DNA of 64,000 nucleotides, taken from the NCBI GenBank assembly GCA_947494995.1, contig CANLWY010000001.1:310001-374000 (forward strand). Reading direction: 5' to 3'. This document shows positions 17,767-26,277 of the stretch, one piece after another. How positions within the stretch are numbered: position 1 is the stretch's first letter; each line of letters opens with the position of its first letter. Source of the DNA: an uncultured Campylobacterales bacterium (GTDB taxonomy: Bacteria; Campylobacterota; Campylobacteria; Campylobacterales; Arcobacteraceae). The notes beneath the pieces were generated by a model, which was not told the origin of the DNA, did no database searches, and worked only from the letters and a program-made list of their open reading frames with translations. The translations under genes and the position numbers were made by a program.

Positions 17767-18915
17767 TTAATCCTTATTGCTTAAAATTATTGAGCTATTG
17801 TTCCCGCCAAAAGCTACATAGTTAAAGAGTATAGTCTGTTTTTCAGAAACTTTTGTATTCTTTAAAAGGGGAGTAAACACAACTTCATCTATAGGCTCTT
17901 TAAAACCAAAAGTTGCAGGTAGAAAACCATTTTTAATACAATAGAGCATAAGAGCAATTTCATTTGTTCCACAAGCACCTAAAGTATGACCTAAGATAGG
18001 CTTTATAGCTGTAACTTTTGTTTTTGTATTGTATTTATTAAATAGTATTTTTATTGCCTTTGCTTCAGAGGAATTATTGTTTTCACTACCTGTTGCATGT
18101 GCTTTTATACAATCTACATCTTTTAGACTCAATTTAGCTTTTTGTAAAGCTTGAATCATTGTTTCATAAATTGGAATACCACTTGGATCACTCGTTGTTT
18201 CTGCATAATTATCACAGGTGTTTGACCATGAGATAAATTTAAAATTATCTTCTTCTTTCTTTTCTGCTTCTAAAACAAAAGCTGAACAGCCTTCCCCTAA
18301 GATTATTCCATCACTATTTTTATCAAAAGGTCTATAGACTTTAGTTTTAGATAGTAACATAAGTGATGAAAAACCACCATAGGTAGATTTATTAAAAAAT
18401 TCAATTCCTATAACTAATGCCTTTTTTATCTTCTTTTGTTCAATCATTTTTGAAGCATAAGCAAGAGCATTTACACTTGAAGTACATGCCGTTGAAAAAA
18501 GTATAGATTTATATTTTGATTCAATAAGAGATTCAATGTAATCTCCCATAGAACCATTTCCTATATCTTTGAACTCAAGAGTAGATTTCCCATTTTCAAA
18601 CTCTTGTTTATACTCTTCATTTGTTCCCATTTCCATTGAAGTAGAACCCATAAAAATATGTAAATCTTTTTGCTCTTCTTTTGTAAGTTTTGCTTCATTT
18701 ATTGCATCAAATACAACTTTTTTTAAAATCTTTTTAAATCTCTCTTCATTTGAAAAGTCATAGTTATTGATTTTGTAGAAGGTTTTATCTTTTAAAATAT
18801 CTTTTAATCCCTCTTTATAACTTTCTTGAGTCATATTTTGTAAATTACTTACAATACTTTTATAATTGTCTCCGATATTACAAATAAGTGAGGCTCCAGT
18901 TATATATGAATTCAA
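17767..18915 (-). CDS. Beta-ketoacyl-ACP synthase of the aryl polyene pathway (first KS)
   Basis: This is a KAS II/FabF-type enzyme with the complete triad: Cys144 in FSTACTSSVNA, His273 in KAHATGSE and His310 in ILGHTLGACG. It would elongate the ACP-bound aryl starter with malonyl units. The start is TTG with CGGAG six bases before. It sits between an ACP (2 bases upstream) and its non-catalytic partner (1 base downstream), forming an ACP-KS-partner module that is repeated on the plus strand at 31071-33061. Confidence 0.9.
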   Translation of the reverse strand: MNSYITGASLICNIGDNYKSIVSNLQNMTQESYKEGLKDILKDKTFYKINNYDFSNEERFKKILKKVVFDAINEAKLTKEEQKDLHIFMGSTSMEMGTNEEYKQEFENGKSTLEFKDIGNGSMGDYIESLIESKYKSILFSTACTSSVNALAYASKMIEQKKIKKALVIGIEFFNKSTYGGFSSLMLLSKTKVYRPFDKNSDGIILGEGCSAFVLEAEKKEEDNFKFISWSNTCDNYAETTSDPSGIPIYETMIQALQKAKLSLKDVDCIKAHATGSENNNSSEAKAIKILFNKYNTKTKVTAIKPILGHTLGACGTNEIALMLYCIKNGFLPATFGFKEPIDEVVFTPLLKNTKVSEKQTILFNYVAFGGNNSSIILSNKD

Positions 18916-18917
18916 AG

Positions 18918-19184
18918 CTACTCCGGTTGAATATGGTCAGCTAAAGTATTAATAGATGCCATAATTTTTCTAAGCTTTTTACTATCTGTCGCGTCAATTC
19001 CATATTTTTTATGAAGTGCCATAGATATTTGTAAAGCATCCATAGAGTCTAGTTCTAATCTTGTATCTGAACCAAAAAGTACTTCATTGTCATCTATTTC
19101 ATGCGCTTCAATATCCCTATCACACTCTTCTATTATTAGTTCTTTTAATTCTTGTTTTAATTTTTCGTCTTGCGAACCTAGCAA
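18918..19184 (-). CDS. Acyl carrier protein (aryl polyene, first)
   Basis: The 88-residue acidic protein has the phosphopantetheine site LELDSMDALQ (Ser47). It carries the growing chain for the ketosynthase, reductase and dehydratases. The start is TTG with GAGGAG upstream; no ATG is available. No phosphopantetheinyl transferase gene is seen in the cluster, so activation must rely on one encoded elsewhere. Confidence 0.88.
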   Translation of the reverse strand: MLGSQDEKLKQELKELIIEECDRDIEAHEIDDNEVLFGSDTRLELDSMDALQISMALHKKYGIDATDSKKLRKIMASINTLADHIQPE

Positions 19185-19185
19185 T

Positions 19186-20346
19186 TTAACTCCTCTTTTT
19201 TAGTAAAATATACGCTAAAATCAAACAGATTATAGCAAAAATAAATAGTTTATACACATATGTAGAGATGTCTGTAAAGTCACCACCTCTTACAAAAACC
19301 TCTAAAAAGCTTTCTAATCCCCATGCCATTGGCGAGTATTCTGTAATATCTTGCATAAATTGCGGCATAACAAATTTAGGTACCATTATTCCACCAAGTG
19401 CTGCAAGAATTATATTTGAAACTCCACCAATTGTAGTTGCTTCTTCTGTTGTTTTACTTACATTTGCAATAAATAAAGCAAAACATATAGAGGCTATACT
19501 AACACTTGAAGATATGAGGAAGATTAAGAAATAGTTCCCTGCTATTTCAAGTGAATCTCCACCTAGAAGAGGTACTAAATATATGCCAACTAGAATCATA
19601 AAAATAACTTGTATTTGATTGATAAAATAGTAAGGTATAATCTTACCTATTAAAATTGGAAATAAAGAGACATTTATACTTCTAATTCTATCAATGGTTC
19701 CAAAGGTTTTTTCATTTATAAAAGTGTTTGAAATTGGAATGAGAATAAAAAACATAGAAAATACAAGCCAAGCTGGAACACTTTGTTGTACTGAGGTTGG
19801 AGTGACTTTAAACTCTTCATTTTTATAAATAAATTCACTTTTGATTTTTGATTCAAAATCTAAAACTTCTTTTGTTTTAATTTTTTGTTGAATTAATAAG
19901 TCTTCAAGTATTATCTTTGAACTAGCCCCAGAAATTAATTTTTTTAAAAGCTCAATTTTTTGTGCAGAAATATCAGGTCTTGAAAAGATTTCTAGCTTGA
20001 AGTTCTTATCATTTAGTTTAATTCTTTCAATAAAATTTCTTTGAATATCAATTACAAAATCGTAATTTTCTTTATATAGCTGTTCTTTTTTATTTTTTAC
20101 TTTTATAAATTTTGATTCAAATAAAGCATTTTTATTTATCTCTTGGCTTAATATTTTTAGAGTCTTATTATTTTTAGAACTAGAAATAGCAACTTTTAAA
20201 GGAGTATCGATAGTATTTGAATAGCTATTTTTAAGTGCAAGTGACATGATTAAAATAAAAATTACAGGCATAATAAACAGAACCATTAAAGCATGTAAAT
20301 CTCTAAAGATAAGTGTGAACTCTTTTTTTAGTAAATATTTAAACAT
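19186..20346 (-). CDS. ABC-2 type exporter permease
   Basis: One membrane segment near residues 20-40 is followed by a large soluble domain (about 45-195) and then five hydrophobic segments (about 195-380), the ABC-2 layout also seen in YbhS/YbhR-type exporters. The region before the last segment carries PMAWGLESFLEVFVRGG, a conserved stretch of this family. It pairs with the ATPase directly upstream (1-base overlap). It may export a lipid or pigment intermediate; the substrate is inferred only from context. Confidence 0.82.
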   Translation of the reverse strand: MFKYLLKKEFTLIFRDLHALMVLFIMPVIFILIMSLALKNSYSNTIDTPLKVAISSSKNNKTLKILSQEINKNALFESKFIKVKNKKEQLYKENYDFVIDIQRNFIERIKLNDKNFKLEIFSRPDISAQKIELLKKLISGASSKIILEDLLIQQKIKTKEVLDFESKIKSEFIYKNEEFKVTPTSVQQSVPAWLVFSMFFILIPISNTFINEKTFGTIDRIRSINVSLFPILIGKIIPYYFINQIQVIFMILVGIYLVPLLGGDSLEIAGNYFLIFLISSSVSIASICFALFIANVSKTTEEATTIGGVSNIILAALGGIMVPKFVMPQFMQDITEYSPMAWGLESFLEVFVRGGDFTDISTYVYKLFIFAIICLILAYILLKKRS

Positions 20347-21209
20347 TAGTCTCTTAAATCCTGTTTTGTTAAGTTTAAGAACATATCTTCTAAGCTTTTA
20401 TGTCCAAAGTTTATATTTTTTATTTCAAGCCCATTATTTTTAGTTTTTGCAATAAATGTAGTAAACTCTTCAAAAGAGTCTTTTACATTTATTTTTTGTT
20501 TTGTGCCATCTAAAAGTTCTATTTCAACAAGAGAGTTTTTCTCGACTAAAATCTCTTTTTTTTCTTGTAAAATGATTTTTGATTTATCTAAGATAGCTAT
20601 TTCATCACAAAGGAATTCAACCTCTTCCATGTAATGAGAAGTATAAATTATAGTGGTGTTTTTCTCTTCATTTATTTTTTTAATTACATTTAAAATATAT
20701 TTTCTTGATTGTGGGTCAATCCCTACTGTTGGTTCGTCTAGGTATAAAACCTTTGGGTCATTTAAAAGACCAATAGCAATATTTAGTCTTCTTTTTAATC
20801 CCCCTGAATAAGTGAGAGCTTGTTTATTTATATATTTTTCAAGTGAAGTTGCTTTTATACAGTACTCTATTCTTTGTTCTAGCTCTTTGCCTTTTAGTCC
20901 ATATAAAGCCCCAAAAAACTCTAGGTTTTCATATGAAGTTAGTTTTGGATAAAAAGCATAAGTTTGAGGAACAAAAGAACAAATAGATTTTATTTTCTCA
21001 GACTCTTTATCTAAATCAAAGCCACAAACTTTGATACTTCCAGAATCTTTAGGAATAAGTGAATTTAAAATAGAAACAAGAGTTGTTTTACCAGCTCCAT
21101 TTGGACCTAAAAGACCAAATAGTGAACCCTCTTTAATACTTAAATTTAAATCATCTAATATAAGGTTATTATTATATGATTTTTTTAAATTTTTTATCTC
21201 TATTGACAT
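20346..21209 (-). CDS. ABC exporter ATP-binding protein
   Basis: It shows Walker A (GLLGPNGAGKTT), the Q-loop region (FVPQTYAFYPKLT), the signature YSGGLKRR, Walker B (VLYLDEPTVGID) and the H-loop (YTSHYMEE). It is one nucleotide-binding domain of 287 residues with an extra C-terminal part, typical of drug/lipid ABC-2 exporters (DrrA/CcmA type). It works with the permease at 19186. An ABC exporter is an extra within an aryl polyene cluster, which also has an MMPL exporter here. Confidence 0.9.
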   Translation of the reverse strand: MSIEIKNLKKSYNNNLILDDLNLSIKEGSLFGLLGPNGAGKTTLVSILNSLIPKDSGSIKVCGFDLDKESEKIKSICSFVPQTYAFYPKLTSYENLEFFGALYGLKGKELEQRIEYCIKATSLEKYINKQALTYSGGLKRRLNIAIGLLNDPKVLYLDEPTVGIDPQSRKYILNVIKKINEEKNTTIIYTSHYMEEVEFLCDEIAILDKSKIILQEKKEILVEKNSLVEIELLDGTKQKINVKDSFEEFTTFIAKTKNNGLEIKNINFGHKSLEDMFLNLTKQDLRD

Positions 21210-21246
21210 TTACTCTCTTTATAATTTTTTTGAAGTATATCTAAAA

Positions 21247-22461
21247 CTAGTTTATTTTTAATTTCTTTCCAACACTTGAAGTTGGGATTTTATCTACATA
21301 TTTAAGTTTAAGTGAAAACTTCAAGTTTGATAGTTTTTCTTGTAATATTTTCTTAATCTCTTTGCTTGTAAATTTATATGAACTTTCTAAAGTAATATCT
21401 AAAAATTCACCTCTAAGTGAATCTTTATCTTCATTTACAAAGACTAAAGCTTTGTCTATTTGTTCAACTTCTTCAAGAATATTTTCTATTTGAATAGTTG
21501 AGTATCTTTTCCCTGCGATTTTTAAAATCTGAGAACTTCTTCCTATAAGTCTAAACTTCTCATCCTCTTTTTCTATATAGTCAAAAGTTTGCATAGTATG
21601 GTTTATTTCTTTAAATCCATTTTCATATAAAGTTTTTGAAACAAAAGGTGATTTTACTTTTAATTCATTTTGTTCATTTGTCATAATTTGAACATGTTCG
21701 TTTGGAGTCCATAGACTCTCATCATTTGTTTTATATGCAATTCCACCAGTTTCTGTTGAACCAAAAATCTGAATAACATCACACTTGAACTTTTCATTAA
21801 AGCTTTTTGCATCACTTGCAAGTAATGGTGCAGTGGAACTTACGAAAACTGCTTTGTTTAAATCTTTTTGTTCATTTATTTTATTTAAAGCTTTTATATA
21901 AAGTGGAGTTGTAACAATTAAAGAGTTTTCTTCTACTAAAGATAATAAATCATTTGGTAAAAAATGCTCTTTTAAAACAATATCTATGTTATTTAAAAGT
22001 GGGTATAAAAGACCAAAAAGTGTTCCATAAATATGAATAAATGGAACAGTTACAATTACTTTTTTTATCTCTTTTTCTTTTAAAAGTTTCGTAATAACTT
22101 CAAGTTCTTTTTCAAGATTATCTTTTGTTTTAAGAGCTCCAACCGAGTTTCCTGTACTTCCACTTGTAAAAAACATCATGGAGAACTCTTTATCTTCAAA
22201 AACAGTTTTCTCGTTTTTTTCTTGTTTAAATTCACCTATTTTTAGTTCATCTAATTTTTTTGAAATTATTTGATTTGTTTCATCAAATAAAATTGCCTTT
22301 GCCTCACTATAGTAGGCTTCAATTATATTTAGAGCATTTTTCTCTTTTGATTTTGATTTGATATATCCGATATGGTTTTTTAAATTTGAATCTCTAAAAG
22401 TTTCTTTTGAAATTTTATGTTTTTTTATAGTTCCATTATCGTTATGAACCTCAATAATCAT
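21247..22461 (-). CDS. AMP-forming acyl/aryl-activating enzyme (ApeH-like)
   Basis: This is a compact adenylate-forming enzyme (404 residues; typical 4-coumarate-CoA ligases are about 540). The ATP loop is FTSGSTGNSVGALK, with the motif IFGSTETGG (A5) and the C-terminal GRSSQILKIAGKRY (A8) and Lys near TSSVGKKLKIN (A10). It would activate the aromatic starter acid (coumarate or cinnamate from the ammonia-lyase) for loading onto ACP. The P-loop has NSVG in place of the usual xPKG. The gene overlaps the MMPL gene by 11 bases. Confidence 0.78.
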   Translation of the reverse strand: MIIEVHNDNGTIKKHKISKETFRDSNLKNHIGYIKSKSKEKNALNIIEAYYSEAKAILFDETNQIISKKLDELKIGEFKQEKNEKTVFEDKEFSMMFFTSGSTGNSVGALKTKDNLEKELEVITKLLKEKEIKKVIVTVPFIHIYGTLFGLLYPLLNNIDIVLKEHFLPNDLLSLVEENSLIVTTPLYIKALNKINEQKDLNKAVFVSSTAPLLASDAKSFNEKFKCDVIQIFGSTETGGIAYKTNDESLWTPNEHVQIMTNEQNELKVKSPFVSKTLYENGFKEINHTMQTFDYIEKEDEKFRLIGRSSQILKIAGKRYSTIQIENILEEVEQIDKALVFVNEDKDSLRGEFLDITLESSYKFTSKEIKKILQEKLSNLKFSLKLKYVDKIPTSSVGKKLKIN

Positions 22462-24571
22462 TCTTGTTTGACCTTTTTGTAAATATTAATAAAAATGAAA
22501 TCGCTAAAATACCTATTGTTGCAACTATACCAATAGAGTATAAGGAGTTAATTGAACTAAAAATTAAAACTCCAAAGCCTGCAAAAGTACTTAAAAGAGA
22601 AAATAGTATAGCTTTTTTTGTATTTAAATCTAAACTTTTAGAGCTGTAAATAGCATAATCAATACTAATTGCTAAGATTATAAACATCATAAAAATATGT
22701 AAGATATTAAAGCTTATAAAAAATGAAGCACAAAGAATAAGAGCTAAAGGAAATAATAAAAAGCTAAGTGCAAATAAAAAGTTTTGCCTTGTTATTATAA
22801 GAAGCATTAAAATAATAAAACATAAAGCAATAAGTCCAAAAGTAAAAATTTGATTTTTCACACTATTTAATGCATCACTAAAAAGATATTTTAGACTAAG
22901 TGGTTTTATAAATTCTAAATTTTTTATTTCTAAATACTTTTTCTCTTTTATATTTAAAATGACATATTTTTTATTGTCATACTCAAAATAGTTTATACCT
23001 AAATTTTTTAAAGTCTGGAAGTTATAATTTGGAAGCTCTTTTATTTTATATGCATCTTTAAAGTAGTCTTCTTTAAAACCCAGTAGTTGTGCTTCTTTTT
23101 CAAGGCTTTTTTTAATATCTAAAAACTCTTTATTCTTTAATAGAGTATTTATAGTTTCAAACTCTTTATTCGAGATTAATAAATCAAGCGAAGAGTTAAT
23201 ACCTATTGTTTTAATTTTTTCATATTTTGAAATCAAATCTTCAATACTGTCTGTTTTAATTAGTAGAGGTATATTCTCTTTTTGATTAAGTGCATTTTTG
23301 AAAAAAGTATCTAAATTATTTAGTTTTTCATTTTTATAATCAAGATTTCGTAAGTTTGTATCAAAGTTAATTGTAATGATAGAAATAATTATTAAAATTG
23401 TTGAAAAAAGTAGAATATATGAAGTTTTAATTTTGTATTTAAACTTCTTAGTCTTTCTAGAGACTTTTCTTTTAAATTTAATTTTTGGATAAAGAAAAGC
23501 AAAATGTAAATATGAAACAAGTAGTGAAATCATTGTAAATAGTGAGATTTGTTGAATTAGTGCAAATGAGATATAACTTACTGATTCAAATGCTATTAGT
23601 GTTGTTAATAGTCCAAAAAATACCTCTTTATTAAAAGGTTTTTTCTTTTGATAATATCCATGCATATAGTGATGAAACATATAATCAATAGCAACTGTAC
23701 TAATAGATATCCCAAATACTAAAACAAAAATTGATACTTCTTGAAAAGCTGAGGTTACAATAAACGTTGCAATAGCAGCACTTGTAGCAAGGGTGGTTAA
23801 AACATTTGTTAAAAGTTTAATATTTCTTAATAGTACTAAATATAATAGAAGTAAAAGAGATATTGCTAAAATAGCAATTTTTTCTACATCATTTTTTATC
23901 GCATTTGAGTTTTCAACAAAATAAAAGATTGTACTAAAGGCTTTTATTTCTGGGTAAACACTTTTTATATTTTCAATTTCTTTGTAAATTTTTTGGTACT
24001 GCTTTAAAGAATTGATATTTTTATTAAGTTTAAAACTTGCAAGTAATCCATAATCTTTTAAAACTAAGTAACCATTTTTTAGTTTAAAGTTTTCTACATG
24101 TTTCTTTTCTTTAAATAGTCCTAAAGGGTCTTGTTTATTCAATAAAGTTGGGAAAAAAGAGTTTAATAGCTTTTCTTTTATTTTTTCTAGTTCATTTTTT
24201 ATATCTAAATTTTCAAGGGCTTTTTTATCAATTTTGTTTAAATAGAGTTGATAAGAGTTTTGATAATTTAAAAGCTCTTTGTTGAAGTTTTTTTTATTTG
24301 AGCTAAGTCCATCTATTTTTAGAAACTCTTTTTTTATTAAATCCATTTTTTTCAAAGTTTCTTTTTCTTTGCCTTTTATAGCAATAAAAATAGTTTTTGA
24401 ATCAGAGTTTGTTTCATATGCTTTTAAAATTTTTTTATTTTCACTCTCTGGAACAATTGCAAGAATAGAGTTAGAGATGTTTTTATATGAACCACTTAAC
24501 AATAAAATTAAAAGTGTAAATGAAAAGATAATAAAATTTGATAGTTTAATGAGTTTAGTTGATCTGCTCAA
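22451..24571 (-). CDS. MMPL/RND-family exporter (ApeM-like)
   Basis: The 706-residue protein has two halves, each with one membrane segment, a large periplasmic loop and a group of segments, about 12 in all. RND-type features include the ISISTVAIDYMFHH and LAISIDYAIYSS stretches, where Asp lies inside a membrane helix. In E. coli-type clusters such exporters (ApeM) move the aryl polyene lipid towards the outer membrane together with a LolA-like protein, which is the overlapping neighbour here. The TTG start has AGGA upstream. Confidence 0.85.
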   Translation of the reverse strand: MSRSTKLIKLSNFIIFSFTLLILLLSGSYKNISNSILAIVPESENKKILKAYETNSDSKTIFIAIKGKEKETLKKMDLIKKEFLKIDGLSSNKKNFNKELLNYQNSYQLYLNKIDKKALENLDIKNELEKIKEKLLNSFFPTLLNKQDPLGLFKEKKHVENFKLKNGYLVLKDYGLLASFKLNKNINSLKQYQKIYKEIENIKSVYPEIKAFSTIFYFVENSNAIKNDVEKIAILAISLLLLLYLVLLRNIKLLTNVLTTLATSAAIATFIVTSAFQEVSIFVLVFGISISTVAIDYMFHHYMHGYYQKKKPFNKEVFFGLLTTLIAFESVSYISFALIQQISLFTMISLLVSYLHFAFLYPKIKFKRKVSRKTKKFKYKIKTSYILLFSTILIIISIITINFDTNLRNLDYKNEKLNNLDTFFKNALNQKENIPLLIKTDSIEDLISKYEKIKTIGINSSLDLLISNKEFETINTLLKNKEFLDIKKSLEKEAQLLGFKEDYFKDAYKIKELPNYNFQTLKNLGINYFEYDNKKYVILNIKEKKYLEIKNLEFIKPLSLKYLFSDALNSVKNQIFTFGLIALCFIILMLLIITRQNFLFALSFLLFPLALILCASFFISFNILHIFMMFIILAISIDYAIYSSKSLDLNTKKAILFSLLSTFAGFGVLIFSSINSLYSIGIVATIGILAISFLLIFTKRSNKNDY

Positions 24572-25028
24572 TTTTTATCCTATCATTATTTAGCATGTGA
24601 ATAATCAAAAAATCCAACTTAGAAGTTTTTTTAAATTTTATTTCTTTTACGTAGTTTGCAACTACACTTTTTGGTTTTAATGTGATAAGGTTATTGTTTT
24701 TTTCAATTTCAAAATATAATTCAAGATTAGATAGATCATCTAAATATATTGCTTCAAGAACAGAAAAATAGATCTTTTTTGGCATATCTCTATTTAAATC
24801 TATTTCTTGAGTTTCACTTCCTTTTGTAATATATAAAGTCTCATCTTTAAATAGAAGAGTTTCGTCGCTATTTTTATAAGTGCTTTTTATTGAATCCTCT
24901 TTAAATTCAATTGTTCCAAATTTTTTAGTTTGAGTTTCTAAAGCTTCAATATATTTCTCTTCCTTGAAGTTTATTGTTTGAGAAAATAGTGAAGTAATTA
25001 AAACTAATGGTAAAAAAAATCTAAGCAT
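24555..25028 (-). CDS. LolA-like outer-membrane carrier (ApeL-like)
   Basis: A signal peptide (MLRFFLPLVLITSLFSQ) precedes a 140-residue beta-rich domain resembling LolA, the periplasmic lipoprotein carrier (LFKDETLYITKGSETQEIDL). In aryl polyene clusters a LolA-type protein accompanies the MMPL exporter and is thought to carry the hydrophobic product across the periplasm. It overlaps both neighbours, supporting co-translation. Sequence similarity to LolA is low, so the call rests partly on context. Confidence 0.68.
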   Translation of the reverse strand: MLRFFLPLVLITSLFSQTINFKEEKYIEALETQTKKFGTIEFKEDSIKSTYKNSDETLLFKDETLYITKGSETQEIDLNRDMPKKIYFSVLEAIYLDDLSNLELYFEIEKNNNLITLKPKSVVANYVKEIKFKKTSKLDFLIIHMLNNDRIKIEQIN

Positions 25029-25560
25029 CTAAACCCTTTGAAAATATAAATTTCTTATGTAAAAATTGTAAAACACCTGCAAATAAAAAGATAAAGTACC
25101 AACCAATAGAGCTGTAAAACATCCAAAAGTTAATATTTGTATCTAGAAAAATAAGCAGGTGTATTATAACATTTATTAAAGCAATAAAAAACCAAAAAAG
25201 AGTTGATTTGTGAATATACTGTTCTTCTTTTTCATCAATTTGCTTTTTTGAAAACTTTTTTGCAAAATATAGAATGATTGATTGTTTGTTTATATATGAA
25301 AAAAGTATAAAAATAGTTATAAAACTAGAGATAATTAATGGCATGGCTTTTAAAAAAAGAAAATCTTTTAGGATAAAAGCTAAAATAGAAATAGCTAAAT
25401 AAAGGCAAGGGTAAAGATACTCTTTTACACCTTTTTTAAATGTAAGAACTAACCAAATAGTACTTAATATAAATATTACTATGGCAACTTTAGTAATATC
25501 AAAATATCTTAATGATAAAAATACTAAAGGTGCATATAGTATAGAAATTAGTAGGTTCAT
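25021..25560 (-). CDS. Polytopic membrane protein (ApeG/COG4648-like)
   Basis: The 179-residue protein has about six hydrophobic segments and short polar loops. A positive loop (KKFSKKQIDEKEEQYIHKS) precedes segments with conserved Trp/Phe. Small membrane proteins of this size and position occur in many aryl polyene clusters (ApeG, COG4648). Their function is not known; a partner for the glycosyltransferase or acyltransferase is often assumed. It ends 8 bases into the LolA-like gene. Confidence 0.6.
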   Translation of the reverse strand: MNLLISILYAPLVFLSLRYFDITKVAIVIFILSTIWLVLTFKKGVKEYLYPCLYLAISILAFILKDFLFLKAMPLIISSFITIFILFSYINKQSIILYFAKKFSKKQIDEKEEQYIHKSTLFWFFIALINVIIHLLIFLDTNINFWMFYSSIGWYFIFLFAGVLQFLHKKFIFSKGLDA

Positions 25561-25566
25561 TATTCT

Positions 25567-26268
25567 TTATCGAACCATTGCTCCACTAATATTTAAAACC
25601 TCTCCACTTACATAAGTAGCATCATTTCCAATAAAATATGCACATTTTGCTACTTCTTGGGGTTTTCCAAATCTATTTAGTGGAATAGCTTTTTTAAGCT
25701 CTTTTGCATTTGGAATATTCTCAATCATTTCTGATTCAATGATTCCAGGAGCTATTGCATTTGCTCTAATGTTAAATTTTCCAAGCTCAATTGAAAGTGT
25801 TTTTGTAAAAGCTATTACTCCACCTTTTGAAGCTGAGTAGTTAGCTTGTCCAGCATTTCCACCAATTCCAGAAATGGAAGCTACATTTACAATACTTCCT
25901 TTTTTATTCATCATCATAGCTTTTGAGATAGTTTTAGTTACATAATACATTCCAGATAGATTAGTATTGATAACATCTTCCCACTCTTCATCACTCATGA
26001 AGAAAAATAGGTTATCTTTGATAATTCCAGCATTGTTAATTAAAACATCAACACTTAAATCTTCTAAAGCACTTCTAATTGACTCTTTATCTTGCATATT
26101 AAAAGTGATTAATTCACCCTTTTCAATTGAGTCTAAAATTTCTTGGGCTTTTTCTTTATTGCTGTTATAGTGAACATAAACATAGTAACCATTTTTGGCA
26201 TACTCTTTTACGATTGCTTCACCAATTGAACCAGTGGCTCCTGTTACTAATACTTTTTTATCTTTCAT
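25567..26268 (-). CDS. 3-ketoacyl-ACP reductase (FabG/ApeQ-like)
   Basis: This is a short-chain dehydrogenase of 233 residues with the nucleotide site TGATGSIG (9-16), NNAG, the catalytic Ser (VASISG) and YxxxK (YSASKGG). The C-terminal end is typical of FabG. In each elongation round it reduces the beta-keto group before the two hotdog dehydratases remove water to make the conjugated double bond. It lies 6 bases from the membrane protein and 9 bases after the ammonia-lyase stop. Confidence 0.9.
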   Translation of the reverse strand: MKDKKVLVTGATGSIGEAIVKEYAKNGYYVYVHYNSNKEKAQEILDSIEKGELITFNMQDKESIRSALEDLSVDVLINNAGIIKDNLFFFMSDEEWEDVINTNLSGMYYVTKTISKAMMMNKKGSIVNVASISGIGGNAGQANYSASKGGVIAFTKTLSIELGKFNIRANAIAPGIIESEMIENIPNAKELKKAIPLNRFGKPQEVAKCAYFIGNDATYVSGEVLNISGAMVR

Positions 26269-26277
26269 TTTAACTCT

